This document shows positions 35,401-45,709 of a DNA stretch of 64,000 bases, in pieces (within the stretch, counting starts at the first letter, position 1; each line of letters starts with the position of its first letter). Source of the DNA: Argopecten irradians (Eukaryota > Mollusca > Bivalvia > Pectinida > Pectinidae); contig NC_091142.1 in assembly GCF_041381155.1 (NCBI RefSeq), forward strand, positions 8,303,340 to 8,367,339, written 5' to 3'. A model generated the notes under the pieces. It saw only the letters and a list, made by a program, of their open reading frames with translations. It was not told the origin of the DNA and did not search any database. The position numbers and the translations under genes were made by a program.

Positions 35401-38400
35401 CAATTAATCAAATCTATATTTCTTTTTTTTTTCTAGCTACTTTATGTTAACCATCATGACATTAACTATGAAATCAATTTCAATCACCTTAATCTAATTT
35501 TTTTCACAGATGTGAATTCAATACTTACATCAAATCCTTCGTCAAATATTGTACGATCAAACTGAAAAATGAATTGGATGAAGTAAAATAGTATTCAATA
35601 TAGTCTTTAAACTGCCATTTATATATTCAATAATGATAGATACCATTAATAATGAAATCATCCATGGCAGACATCACACTTTTCAATACTGGACAATAAA
35701 CATTAGAACAGGAAGTGAGATTTTTCAAAATTACAGAATTACCTCCCATGCTGGTTGGAATTCATTAGAATGTCATCATTTTGTGATTAAAATAGCACAT
35801 CTTTAAAAAAAACAAAAAAAAGAAAACAGTGTCACAATCAATACCGTCCCCCGCTTTGGGCAGACTATATTCTGTAATATTATGCAAGATACGGAATTTA
35901 AAATGGTTATCCAACTTAAACATCCTTCATTCCCTTCTGAAATAATTTCTGGTATCTACTGTAAATACCTTGTAGTTATTTATGTTCCACCCTGATCGTA
36001 GGTAAATACGACACAGCTCAGAAGACGTCGCCGCGACATGGCTCTCCTGGTGTATGATCGGTACTAGCCAAATCATCTGCTGAAGCTGTTCTGGATTTCG
36101 CACATCACCAGCGACTCATCCATTCCAATCTAAAAAATAAGCATACTGGATCACTTTATTGCTCACTAATTTACACAACAAGACCTTCGTTTCCTGCTTT
36201 ATTCTTGTAATCAATTCAATTTTCCAGCTAATCTATAGAGTGAGGAGTACTCTGTCTCTCTCATAAAGGAGTTAAATTGTATAGCTTTAAAGATGAGCAA
36301 AAGCAAGTTAACAAGCATTAAAAATATCTGAAGTATCAGATTTCAACAACTGATTAAGAGAGACACGTCCCTGTCAGTCTTTTCAGGTTCCTTATACTTG
36401 GATTTATAACACCACTAAAGCACACGAAAAACACAAAATCCCCAGGCCTGAACTCTGACCCCCTACCCTACCTGTCTAACGTATTCTGTACAGTGAGCCT
36501 GTCACGAGGCCTGTAACATCTAGGTGAAATTCCTCGTTCCAGCTTGTCTCCACTAGAGTTAGGATACAGCCTCTCACACTGTAGGGCGATGCCTGTCAAA
36601 TATATACAACAACTCTATCGATTTATTAAACTCATTTTACCCTCAAATATAGCATACATTATTAGCTCTATCTGCACTTTTTTTTACTCAAATACAATCA
36701 TACTCTACAGCTTCTGAGCTCTTTTATCTCAAATTATTTACTCACATGTAATGAAGCACAGTAGATACACACACTTCTTATCCTATTCATTCACACATTT
36801 TTAATAGATCTAAAATATCATTTTTAGAGTCCCATTCACAACTTTTCTCTAAAAACTATTTTTCTGGTCTCATCGTACAATCATTGAAATTAGTATGACG
36901 CACATTTCAAGGATGCAATAAAAATGATGTATATTTTTTCTCTGCTTATTGTTTTTTTTTGTCATTTCACAATACAATTTCCAATATTTGTTTTCATGTC
37001 TTGGAACTGTAAACACAAAAAATTAAGTGTACTTCTATAATAAAAAGTTTTATTTTTCATTCAGAATGCACTTTCAATAGACCAGTTTTTTACAGCATAC
37101 AGTGGAAGCCACTTAATGTCATGTTGGTTAATGTCACATTCTGCTTAATATCACATTCCTCTTAATATAACATTTACTTTGATTACCAATATTTTCTCGT
37201 CTGTATCTCTATAACACTGACATAATGTGATAAAGATACTTACATTCAAGGACCTCACTCTCCTCCAAGATGTTATCACCTATTGTTATATCTCTATTTT
37301 CTTTGAGGACACCTAGTAATTTCTTGATGAAGGTCAGATACACCTGTAAAACAAAGAAATGCAGAGATACTAAAATAGTGTCCAGGTATGGTTAATCCCA
37401 TAATACCAAAGACTGTGATTTTAGATGTCAAAAAAATCCTGCCGCCACTCTATACAAACTCTCCCACATCAGATTTCATACAGCCCAGAGGGTTAGAAAG
37501 CATGTGGCAAAATGTCGGACATCTTAACCTCTTTTACTCAGAAATAGATGCTTACATTTGGGGGGACTTTTTAATCACCTAAATTCTTGAATTCATCTCT
37601 GAATTGTGTGAAAAATGGTGTCTCGCAAAATTTATTAAAATTACGGTTTTACATATCGAAGCCGAGTTCATGGTAAATTGATTGATTGCAATATGCTTTT
37701 GAATAAATTTCGCACGAACCAACAAGTACCCCTCGAGAAAAAAGTGTTTTTTTAACAGTATCTTCAAAAATTTTATACAATCACTAATAATATAAACCTA
37801 TTATATTTGCTAATGTGATAACCTACAGGACATTTAAGCTCAATCAACGTTGTCCCGGAATTTTTTAATGGACAAGGTCTAGTCCTTGATTTTGAATAGA
37901 CATAAATTTATTTTCTGGGGTGAACAGATTCACAGAGATACGTACACTTCCCAAATCTCGGTCCCCTCTTAACTATGGTTTAGCAAATGTTTGGATTGTA
38001 TTCGTAATATGGCGGCCATGAGTGATGGACAACTATGATCTTTAAAAGATGGATTAAGCTGGTCTCGATACCTTGTCCTTCATGCAATGTCCATTAAATA
38101 CTTGATGCATACTCTATTCTGTTCACTATCGGTCGGTTCCATTCTTTCCTCGGGCAGCAATAATCTCAGCTAATTTCTTCACAACAGCCTCGTGTGTGAT
38201 ATCAGCCTCCTTAGCAAACATCACGGTCTTTTCCTGAATTAAACAGAACGGAAATTACAAGACATAATTTCTTCAAAATTCAAAAATTTTCAACATAACT
38301 CCTTTTACATTTTGACATTCGAAAAATAATTTATTCTCAAAAATATTTTTAATTTAATCAGCTGTCTCAAACACAGGACAAAACTTGAATTAGAAATAAG

Positions 38401-41400
38401 CATTAGAACAATTTGAGACAATCAACTGTTCTAAGCAATGTCCTAGCAATGCGACACCTTCTTAATACACATAGTATTTATATAGTAAAGTTGACATATA
38501 AAGAAACATTCTTTAAAAAGACAAAAACCTTGACAGCAGAGTAGGCTGGTTTTCTTCACAGGCTGCCATTTGGGTCGAGACTCCTTTCTTTGGCTCTGTC
38601 TTTCTTTCCCTCTTTCTTTGGGCCTTCCTCACCCCCCGGTTTCCTACAATCCAATCAAATCTTTTATCGTAATTTCATCACAATTAAAGTGAATAAGTGG
38701 GGAAAAAAAGGCAAAAATGGCGTAAATATATCAAGTATTAATTTCTTATATTATGATATAGAAAAATAAAATTTCCCTTGAAAATTGCTCTGTATGTAAC
38801 GAAATCAATTCATATTATAGAAATCCTAAAATGTCCTCCCGGCTGGCTATGTCCATGATGAAATTTCCATGCACTGCAGCCTCGCTTTCAAAGAATATGT
38901 TTTTTAAAACTGTTCTAAATTAACACGGGGCTATTCCATAATTTCAATGGTTAAATATGGACATCGCCAGTAGAACTTGACTATCATTTTGATATGCAAG
39001 GACTTTTGGAAGGCCAATGAAATCATTTATTAAACTTCATTGCCCAACAATTCACTTAAGTGAATTCTTTAATATTTTTTTTTCCAAACCTTTGTCATCC
39101 TAGGTAAATATTTCCAATTCATTTAACCATAACTCATTCATCCGTGAAATTCTAAAATGAACTATTCTAGCCTTTGAACTAGAAGGGTCTAAATAAAAAA
39201 TTATGTATAATTAAACACACAACATAAGGTTTTTTTCTTCTATATCTTACTTTTTTTAAGAACATAGACAGTGTGTAACCTCCAGGTCCGACTTCCATTT
39301 CACTGTCTGAGGACGAGGAGTCTGTTTCCGAGGAACTCCAGTCACTGAGATCATCATCATCAAGATTATCACCCTTTAATTTAAAAGCCAGGACATTTAC
39401 TGAAAACATTTTTAATACAGCATATTTCCTGCGGTCAAAACTTTGGTGATATTGACTAAAACCAAGAAAAACCAAATTTGAAAGTATTCAAATGATGTTA
39501 TCTTGCTTTCATTAAATACCTTGTACATGTATATGCAATTTAACCATTGCTGATTATTCTGTTGATCAAATTTTCGTGATCAATAGCATCAGAACTGTAC
39601 ATTAATGTCATGAAACACATATGAAATACACATGAAATACAATGAAATTACCAAATCCCATGAATCTGGCCATGAAATTCTGTTGAAAGTTGTTTTCATG
39701 TGTACTCCTGAATTGTTATAAATCTCATGTAAATTCAATATCAAGGCTAAGAATTAATTAAATGAGTCTATGATCGTTTCAATTTCTTATTCAATAATAG
39801 GTAGTTTGGAAGCCTGTCGGAAGGGGACTGACTACAAGTGGTATAAGGACCAGTGTAGCTAATTATCCTTCTCGTTAATGTTGGCACAAATCTACAACCC
39901 TTTATCACAGAATGAGAAAGGATATTTTATATAAGTGCCAGTTATTATACAGCAACCACAACCCCAGGAAAACGAGTCCTTGGAATTCTTCAATACTGCA
40001 CTACAAATTTAACACTTTAACCCCTTACCCTTGAAATTTCAAGGATTTTTTTAAAGAGATTAATTTAGTGCAAACCACACAACAGTAGGTATTACAAAAT
40101 TCAGTTTTTTTTCCAATATATTGCATTGATTTTCAGAATGGAGGCTTAGACTGCAAACAATTGGTTTCTAACTTATTTGATAGAAATACTGTAAGTTTGA
40201 TATCTTTATCATGGAAGATGTAGTAGTTTATGTACCTCCTGTTTCTGGAAGACAGGTGCAGATTCGGGTACGACAGGTGCTGGAGCTATTTCTTCTGTAT
40301 CAACCTCCTTCTCTTCCACTACAACACAACATTTACATTTATTGACCTGATCTGAGGGAGATATGATGGTTTGTTTACCTAAAGTATGCTGTATATGCCC
40401 AGTGTGAAATCAGATGTAAAGATACATTTATTGACCTGGTTTACAGAGATATTCTGATTTATTTCCAAAGGCATGTTGTATATCTCTAGATTGAAAAGAG
40501 ATAAAGATGGCTTACTGTATACAAAACTACAAGTCCGTATCATACCTGTTTATAGCATAAAAATAGTTGGAATGGTTTGAAATTATACAAGAAGCACACT
40601 GGTTTCTTTATCATGCTATTTCATATTTTATCTTTCATCTGAATAAATTCATTACCTTTTTCCTCTTCATCCTCATCACCTTCATCAGGATGCTGAAATA
40701 GACATTCAGTTTTTTATTTTTATAAATGAATAAAAAAATTTCAAAATGAAGTAGGTAACCAAAATTTCTTCATACTGGAAATGTCATTAAATCAAATTCC
40801 TCAAACTCTGAACAAACTTAAAAAGACATGATGGGAAAGACATGGATAAAACTATGTATCCTTCTTTCATGATGGAACGGGACAGGATAGACATCGGTAA
40901 TAATCAAATGGTGGGGGTATATAAGAAGAAATCTCAGCTTATACAGCAAAGGTCATAAGAATTTATCGATTTTCTGAAGTCAGATACAGCTGTTATTAAA
41001 AGAAACAAGATCTTTTTATTTCTATAATGTTCTAAACTATTCTTACATATAATTCTATGGCTAACAATTGATTAACTACTTTTATATATCAAATTACAGA
41101 CAGTTACCATTCAGCTACAAATTTACCTCTCTATAACTGCTGATTTGCTCCTCAAAATCGCGATTGTACTTTCGAAGCTTCTGTCGAAGAGTTGTCAAAC
41201 CTTTGGCATTGTTCTTGCTCATCTGTTTTCTAGCCTCTCTATCCTCCCAGCACTGAAAACAACAGACAATGAGTCAGGTACAGTAGTAAACTGCAAACCA
41301 GAAGGGATAACTATTGCCAAAAGACCTTTCTACGAGGGAAATTTTGTCGACCTGTGGGTCCATTTTTCATTACTTATGGTGACAACTTCAAAATTTACTG

Positions 41401-43617
41401 AAACATTTTTCATTTTGTAGTTTTATTTGCAGTTTTGATAAAAGGTTTTTATATTATTGATCCATGGATCTTTTGGTCATATATATCAATTTATTTCACC
41501 GACAAAAGATATTGGACAATATTCCAAGACATTTTCTGGCATTCCCACTGCATGAGACATGTTTTTTGTGAGAGGCAGACACAGATGAAAAACAAAGGTC
41601 AAGGTCAATCACAAAGGACAATTTCCAAAGTTCAAGGTCAATTACAAAGGAATAATTAAAAGCAGTACATGGAAATATATGACACCATATGATTGTATAG
41701 TCTAGCCTTTTAAGTCAGAAGCAAATAACTCAAGAAAATCCTTCAAAATATCAAACATATTCAAGATCTGTTGATTTGTTTTGCATTAATATTTCTTGTC
41801 AATAACGAATGTTTATTTACCAGAGTTGAAGACAACAAAATCTGAGGGTATGTCTCAGTGTAAGTAAACAGTTAATAATTTATCGCGTGAATTTTTACCT
41901 CATTAACAAATTCTTCCAACTCTGACAGACATCGTATGTAGAACCGTGGGGTGCCACCTTCTTTATCTACCACCTTCTTAGCTTTGTCGTAAGCACGGCC
42001 TAAATCCTCAAAACCTGGAATACAATTGAACACTAGTCATTTCCTTTCATAAGGTTGTATTGTAAACAATATATACCAGGTTTTCATGTTATATACTGAT
42101 AACTATAATTATTAAATATCTCATAAATATACTAGGTTTTCATTATACCAACTGATAAATATAACTTATATATATTTATCTCATAAAGACAACATGACAA
42201 GGCATGTCTTAGCAACTTGTTGTATTTCGTAATTTTTTTTTTTTTTTTTTTTTAAATTCCTAACACTCATGAGTTATTAACTATATATAACTGATATGTT
42301 ACAGAAATTGCACCCACCTGACAAGACCTTTGACATATCCTTAATCTTCTTGTGGTTTCCTATTAACTTAATGATTTTTCGCAGTTCTTCATACCTGTCA
42401 AATTAATTAACATAAATGCACTAATCCTAAACTAAAGCCTCCATCATTAGTATACGTAGTTACAAGTCTGCTTTTTGCAATAACAGGCGACTAAAATCAC
42501 TTTCTTTTCAAACATGTATCTTCAGATAGTTGTAATTATTTTTTCTCATCTGTGTCAGATACGATATGCTCTATGCTTCTTATGTTTCAATTTTTACTTT
42601 CATTATAATTATTTTTCTGTTGTATTTTGTCAGCATTTTCCAGCTATATAGAGCTCTGTTTTTAATTGATTTATTAACACTCTACAATATGTTAAAACTT
42701 CATATCTCTGATGTCAGTAATAGTTTCACACATTTTAATTTGTTGACATTTCATCTTTCTAAAATTACTCATCTTGTTACAAATAAATGTAACAGAATTT
42801 CAAAGTACCGTATTCGACCCAATAAGCGCGCCATGTCCCTATAAGCGCGGCCCCTCGCCCATTTTGAGGCCTCGTTTTTAATTGCCCTGGCATAAACAAA
42901 GACCAAAACTATACAAAATTGTATAGATTTGCAATAATTTCGTCTTAATAGCACCTTTTCATTTTTCAATTTTTCAAACGCCCTGGGCGCTTATTGTGTC
43001 GAATACGGTATATCAAAATGGTGAATCAAAGTTATACAATTAACTATCAATAATATTACCTTTTGTCTTTAGCACTTCGTACAACTCGAGTTTGTTCCTC
43101 TTCATCGTCACTCAACTGGAAAGCCCTGAAATCAGAAAATTAATTCATCTAAAGATGATTTTAATGGTAATACTTACTTCAACCAAAACAATTTTAGTTT
43201 GTAAAATTAGACCAAAACTACCAGCTATACTATACCTTTAACAGATTTTGTTATTAATTTATTGGTAGGTTTCAGAAAATGCATTAAAATAATGTTTTCA
43301 TTGTATGGATGCAGAACTTGTCATTCCCAAATTAAACTTTTCCAAAACATGCCTCATTAACGATAGAACTATTGATTATCAATCGGTTTGTGTTTGAAAT
43401 TACTGGTAATCAATTGAAATTTTTCAACCTAACACTAGTACTATAATTGGTCCTCAACAATGATCCAGAGGAAATCGTGAACTATTGTGAAGGTTAAAAG
43501 TAATACTTACGCCGGCCTCATAGGCCTATCTTTCTGTGGTGCAGAATGTTGGTTCATCACTTAATCACTTGAGCTGTCAGACTCAGAGTCTGATCCTCGG
43601 AAGAAACGTCCCGCCAT
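25311..43617 (-). CDS. EIF3C: Eukaryotic translation initiation factor 3 subunit C
   Basis: Coding exons 5' to 3': 43511-43617, 43060-43125, 42318-42394, 41899-42014, 41127-41252, 40656-40692, 40236-40318, 39251-39373, 38529-38643, 38072-38233, ~37420-37570, 37244-37343, 36472-36592, 35969-36129, 35529-35561, 34937-35144, 34389-34514, 33786-33939, 33221-33414, 32352-32555, 29618-29780, 26169-26411, 25311-25345. The product is a core PCI subunit of eIF3, which recruits mRNA and other factors to the 40S ribosome in the cytosol. Recognisable stretches are [107 protein letters not shown] and [15 protein letters not shown]. Exon 1 has TAA at codon 19 (43561-43563), and exons in 34.9-38.6 kb have indels, so either the assembly is noisy there or this is a decaying copy. 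Exon 37420-37570 is the least certain. Confidence 0.9.
25467..25879. mobile_element. TTAA-flanked inverted-repeat element
   Basis: The left end reads TTAAAGGCCCACTACCTTTC, and the right end, reverse-complemented, reads TTAAAGGCCCACTTCCTTTC. The 23-bp arms enclose about 370 bp without a reading frame. TTAA at both ends suggests a TTAA-targeting superfamily such as piggyBac. It lies in the last eIF3C intron. A fragment of the same family lies at 14,815-14,930. Confidence 0.7.
26840..26950. repeat. Stray copy of the 165-bp repeat unit
   Basis: Contains GGTTTGACCCCTGTGACTAA, GGTCAAGGTCATTCATTTAA and CCCAGAATGTCACTGGC, in the order seen in the tandem units at 22.8-23.6 kb. It is a single copy inside an eIF3C intron. 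Confidence 0.6.
27837..27921. mobile_element. 80-bp inverted-repeat element, copy 2
   Basis: Relative of 16,742-16,825 with TAATGGACTAGTCTAGTCTT and AGAAGAGTCTAAATGTGTCT, ending CTGGGGTGAATAAGTTAA. It lies in an eIF3C intron. Confidence 0.6.
28259..28528 (+). CDS. Possible + strand exon of unknown function inside eIF3C intron
   Basis: An open frame with coding-like composition reads [20 protein letters not shown], then [20 protein letters not shown] and [20 protein letters not shown]. An AG precedes it near 28,258, and a GTACAT-type donor follows at about 28,502 within ATCGAGAGGTACATAC. It is antisense to eIF3C and about 1 kb from the nearest eIF3C exon. I do not recognise a family. It could be a nested gene, a domesticated transposon piece or a chance ORF. 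Confidence 0.3.
   Translation, partial: QQMKGNQTICQTRRHLSGPKKLIKALYLVKESLNINRYTLQDPMEIQSLVKHAIEERKGEFLENSPVSEATLLVLTAAISRGTYCTVAV
29618..29780 (-). CDS. EIF3C: eIF3C exon next to a splice-site minisatellite
   Basis: Encodes [17 protein letters not shown], then [20 protein letters not shown] and [11 protein letters not shown]. This is the segment just after the PCI domain, in the expected order and in phase with 32352-32555 and 26169-26411. The 3' splice site is TTTGACAG|GCGTCC at 29780/29781. The boundary sequence is copied several times immediately upstream (29,781-30,085). Confidence 0.88.
29761..30085. repeat. ~100-bp tandem array copying the eIF3C exon boundary
   Basis: Unit starts (GTTGGCTCATCCAGGGA type) lie at 29,761, 29,857, 29,962 and 30,059. 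The first is the real exon edge. On the - strand each carries TTTGAC(A/C)G followed by about 20 bp of exon-like sequence ending GGATGAGCC. Between them, at about 29,821, 29,921 and 30,023, lies a second shorter copy reading, on -, TTCTTTTGACAGGCGTCTTT. Poly-A runs separate the halves. In total there are about seven acceptor-like sites. Confidence 0.8.
30276..30773. mobile_element. pogo/Tigger-like non-autonomous element
   Basis: The left end is CACTGGAACCTTGTTGATAC, and the right end, reverse-complemented, is CAGTGGAACTCGGTTAATAC. Both then continue GAACTC. TA flanks both ends (30,274-30,275 and 30,774-30,775), the expected TA target duplication. Internal sub-repeats such as CTCGGATAATTCGAATTC and CTCGGATAACTCGAAGT extend the arms. 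No transposase was seen. It lies in an eIF3C intron. Confidence 0.75.
30889..32322. mobile_element. TTAA-ended element family B, copy 1, split by an insertion
   Basis: The left end is TTAAAGATGTTCAAACCGCC and the right end, reverse-complemented, is TTAAAGATGCTCCACCGCCG. Without the 1,061-bp insertion at 31,230-32,290 (and its 7-bp target duplication) it is about 365 bp. It then matches the inverted copy at 52,756-53,116 over most of its length (for example GATTGCGCATGCACCAAAG against its complement). No coding capacity. It lies between two eIF3C exons. Confidence 0.75.
31230..32290. mobile_element. Nested 1.06-kb transposon with 7-bp target duplication
   Basis: The ends are perfect 14-bp inverted repeats: CAGACATGTTAACC at the left and GGTTAACATGTCTG at the right. 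The host sequence TTTATGC is duplicated at 31,223-31,229 and 32,291-32,297, and the uninterrupted host copy at 52.8 kb has it once. Inside, GACTCAAAAGCGGTAG-like blocks occur near both ends in the same orientation. A 97-codon frame (31,983-32,276) shows no known domain. I cannot name the superfamily. Confidence 0.75.
35145..35265. repeat. Short tandem repeat with AGGTCA half-sites
   Basis: About three units of roughly 36 bp with the pattern GTGACCTATTAAGTCAAAGG plus TCAATGTTA. Each pairs a TGACC with an AAGGTCA. It starts at the eIF3C 3' splice site at 35,144/35,145 and lies within the upstream intron. Confidence 0.55.
37855..37930. mobile_element. 80-bp inverted-repeat element, copy 3
   Basis: TTAATGGACAAGGTCTAGTCC and a right end TTCTGGGGTGAACAGATT match the family at 16,742 and 27,837, with more divergence. 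It lies in an eIF3C intron. A truncated fourth member starts at 39,122 (TCATTCATCCGTGAAATTCT ... AGAAGGGTCTAAAT). Confidence 0.5.
42806..43010. mobile_element. 205-bp inverted-repeat element with TA ends
   Basis: The left end is TACCGTATTCGACCCAATAA and then GCGC. The right end, reverse-complemented, is TACCGTATTCGACACAATAA and then GCGCCC. I recall this terminal sequence type as widespread in animal genomes. It lies between the eIF3C exons at 42,394 and 43,060. No coding capacity. Confidence 0.75.
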
Positions 43618-43697
43618 AATTATTTAGAATTCTGCAATACAATGATTTTAAGAATATTTATATCATGAATCTGTAGACACAAGTCTCCATCTTTTTA

Positions 43698-43874
43698 TTA
43701 TGCATTAGCTATTAATGTTAACTCGATATAATCTTCACCATGTTGAAGTAGGTCGATAAACCAGTAGAATGCAGCGTACACGTATACAGTAGCTGCGATG
43801 ACGTAGCTCTGAAACGAGCGACGGAAATGGATTTCTGACAGATGGTCGTCGTCAGAGCTACGATTCCGTCCCAT
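43698..43874 (-). CDS. Possible 58-residue single-pass membrane protein
   Basis: The frame from ATG at 43,872-43,874 opens MGRNRSSDDDHLSEIHFRRS and has a hydrophobic segment at residues 21-43 with FQSYVIAATVYVYAAFYWF, then the acidic end HGEDYIELTLIANA. The TAA stop overlaps TAATAAA, a polyadenylation-type hexamer. The ORF can be extended upstream to an ATG at 43,931. The sequence is CpG-richer than its surroundings, as in real exons. It ends 80 bp upstream of the eIF3C start codon on the same strand, so it could be a separate small gene, a 5' exon of another gene or an upstream ORF in the eIF3C transcript. I do not recognise a family. Confidence 0.4.
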   Translation of the reverse strand: MGRNRSSDDDHLSEIHFRRSFQSYVIAATVYVYAAFYWFIDLLQHGEDYIELTLIANA

Positions 43875-44063
43875 TGCCCGTAGTGTTGCAAAACATCCAG
43901 CGGTGAAAATGTTGCATTTCATGTGTTTCATGTAATTTTTTAATTAAATTCAACAATATCAAACATTTTTAACATAAAATGATTATTTATTTACCCACCT
44001 CCATGTCTAAATTATGTTTTGAAGCACTTTTGAATGGCTCACATCTTCGACACGGCTCATTTG

Positions 44064-44874
44064 CAGGGGGTGTAAAAATCCACTAGCCCGACGCCCGGGG
44101 CTACCAAAATTTTCAGCTTGGCTAGTGGAAATTTTAGCCATACTAGCCCGGGACTAGTGACTTTTTTCAAAGATATTTCAAAACGAAAAACATCATTATT
44201 AAGTCATAATAACACTTTTAAAAACATTGCAATTCTATGTAATATTCGTATCTTACTTTAAATCTTAATATAAAGTCATGTTGTATAATTTATTTACAAT
44301 TGTAGACAGGTACAGTAGGCCTCCCGATCACCACAGTGAATAGTGATGCATAGCATTTCATGTGAAAGTTACGTAATTTGCAACACAAGTTCTAGAAAAA
44401 CAATATACAAACCATCAAATAAGTCATCTCAGCTATCAGATCAGTAAATTTTAATAGTTACAAAAACGAAGTTAAAGAACTGGAATCTATTCCTCAAAAA
44501 GTCGGCAGCAAAGCCATGCCTGCACTGCAGCAGGCAGCCATATTTGTTATGGTTATTCTAATATCCGGGTCAAAGGTCGGGAATCCAGAATCCGGTTTCA
44601 GGATTAAAAAAAAATCTAAAAATTGTGTTCTAGAAATATCACAGATTAAAGATTTTCTTAATGTTTATTTGAATTTAAATAAAAAAGTAGATGCAAATAA
44701 ATAAAAAAAACTCACTCAATTAAAAATATTTGAATTTATACAGTATAAAAAATACTGGTATTATAAATTTTCCTTTTTTTTTGGCAGGGCTAGTAGATAT
44801 TTAGGCCGGGCTAGTGAGATTTTGGTGTCTACTAGCCCTGGGCTAGTGCTTTGAAATAAATTTTTACACCCCTG
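44064..44874. mobile_element. hAT-like non-autonomous element
   Basis: The left end is CAGGGGGTGTAAAAATCCAC, and the right end, reverse-complemented, is CAGGGGTGTAAAAATTTATT. The CAGGGGTGTAAA-type terminus is typical of hAT transposons. ATTTG flanks both sides, which is part of a target duplication. Several CTAGCCCGGG/GGGCTAGTG blocks near both ends form sub-terminal repeats. About 810 bp, and no transposase was recognised. Confidence 0.7.
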
Positions 44875-44979
44875 ATTTGGCCGCCATGATGCTTCTCGTT
44901 AGAAAGTCTCGCGCTCCAAATATGGCACCTAGTACCATATATGGATTGACCTACAAATTTTCACTACGAAAGAATATAT

Positions 44980-45142
44980 GACTCTTTCATATGTACATAT
45001 GTAGGATAGAACTATTCCACCCGAGGGTACAGAATTTTGGGTCAGAACCGAGGCTTGCCGAGGTTTCTGACCCAAAATTCTGTACCCGTGGAGGGTGGAA
45101 TAGTTCTATCCTACATAATTTTACATATGAAAGAGTTATTTT
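44980..45142. repeat. Long near-perfect palindrome (foldback element)
   Basis: The left arm runs ACTCTTTCATATGTACATAT, GTAGGATAGAACTATTCCAC, CC..GGGTACAGAATTTTGGG, TCAGAACCGAGGC. The right arm is its reverse complement from about 45,059 to 45,138. The arms are about 75 bp with only a few mismatches and a central TTG. It would form a long hairpin, as foldback MITEs do. The base of the stem (CATATGAAAGAGTTATTTTC) resembles 28,676-28,697 in an eIF3C intron. Confidence 0.8.
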
Positions 45143-45680
45143 CTCACATTGCTTGTCGAGTTACTTGCACGAAAGGTGAATCAGCCATTTTGTGACAAAA
45201 TTTTAACTTCTTAAATAATTGATCGATTTTAAAAATAAGAACGCCATTCGAAAGAGCTCATCAAAGTTTGGTTTATATTAATAAATATAAACAAGAAATC
45301 TTAGGTAAAACGGTTTGAAATGCAAATTAAACAAATGAAATGGTAAATAAATCCGGCAAATCAATCGAAATAGAAGAAAAATGACGTCAACTTTGGCTGA
45401 TATGACGTCATCTGATTGTTCGGCAATTGTGACGTCACAGCTAATGTAAGATACATTTATCTTACATAGCTGTCTTTCATGGGACAACTCTATCTTACAT
45501 GGCTAGCTATGTGAGAAATAAATGTTACAAAGTTTTTAACATGAACTTTAAAAATTCTTTTTTTGCTTAATTCTTAATAATACTTACATTTGTTCAGTTT
45601 CACCATATTTATTCTTAGTTTGTTGGCTTTTTAAAACTTTTAAACATATTTTACCTGTTGAGTGTTTCATTTCGTCACGG

Positions 45681-45705
45681 TTTCCGGTAAATCAAACATG
45701 GCGGC
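45681..45705. promoter_or_regulatory. Candidate housekeeping promoter core
   Basis: TTTCCGGT (an ETS-type site on the - strand) is followed within 15 bp by AAACATGGCGGC, the YY1-like motif found at start sites of many housekeeping genes. It lies 2.1 kb upstream of the eIF3C coding start. An AG acceptor just before that start (TTGCAG at about 43,632) suggests a non-coding first exon further up, so this could be the eIF3C promoter, although the YY1 motif points to the + strand. Confidence 0.3.
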
Positions 45706-45709
45706 GTAT

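Larger units (their letters stand above)
34937..38643 (-). pseudogene. EIF3C: eIF3C exons with clustered frame disruptions
   Basis: Exons at 38529-38643, 38072-38233, ~37420-37570, 36472-36592, 35969-36129 and 34937-35144 keep their splice sites but not their reading frame. Readable pieces are [60 protein letters not shown] and [20 protein letters not shown]. Each is followed by one- to three-base indels and stops, for example TAG at 35,007-35,009. Exons 37244-37343 and 35529-35561 inside the block, and all exons from 34514 to the 3' end, are clean. Local sequence error and real pseudogenisation are both possible. The intact splice sites and the clean neighbours favour error. Confidence 0.6.
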
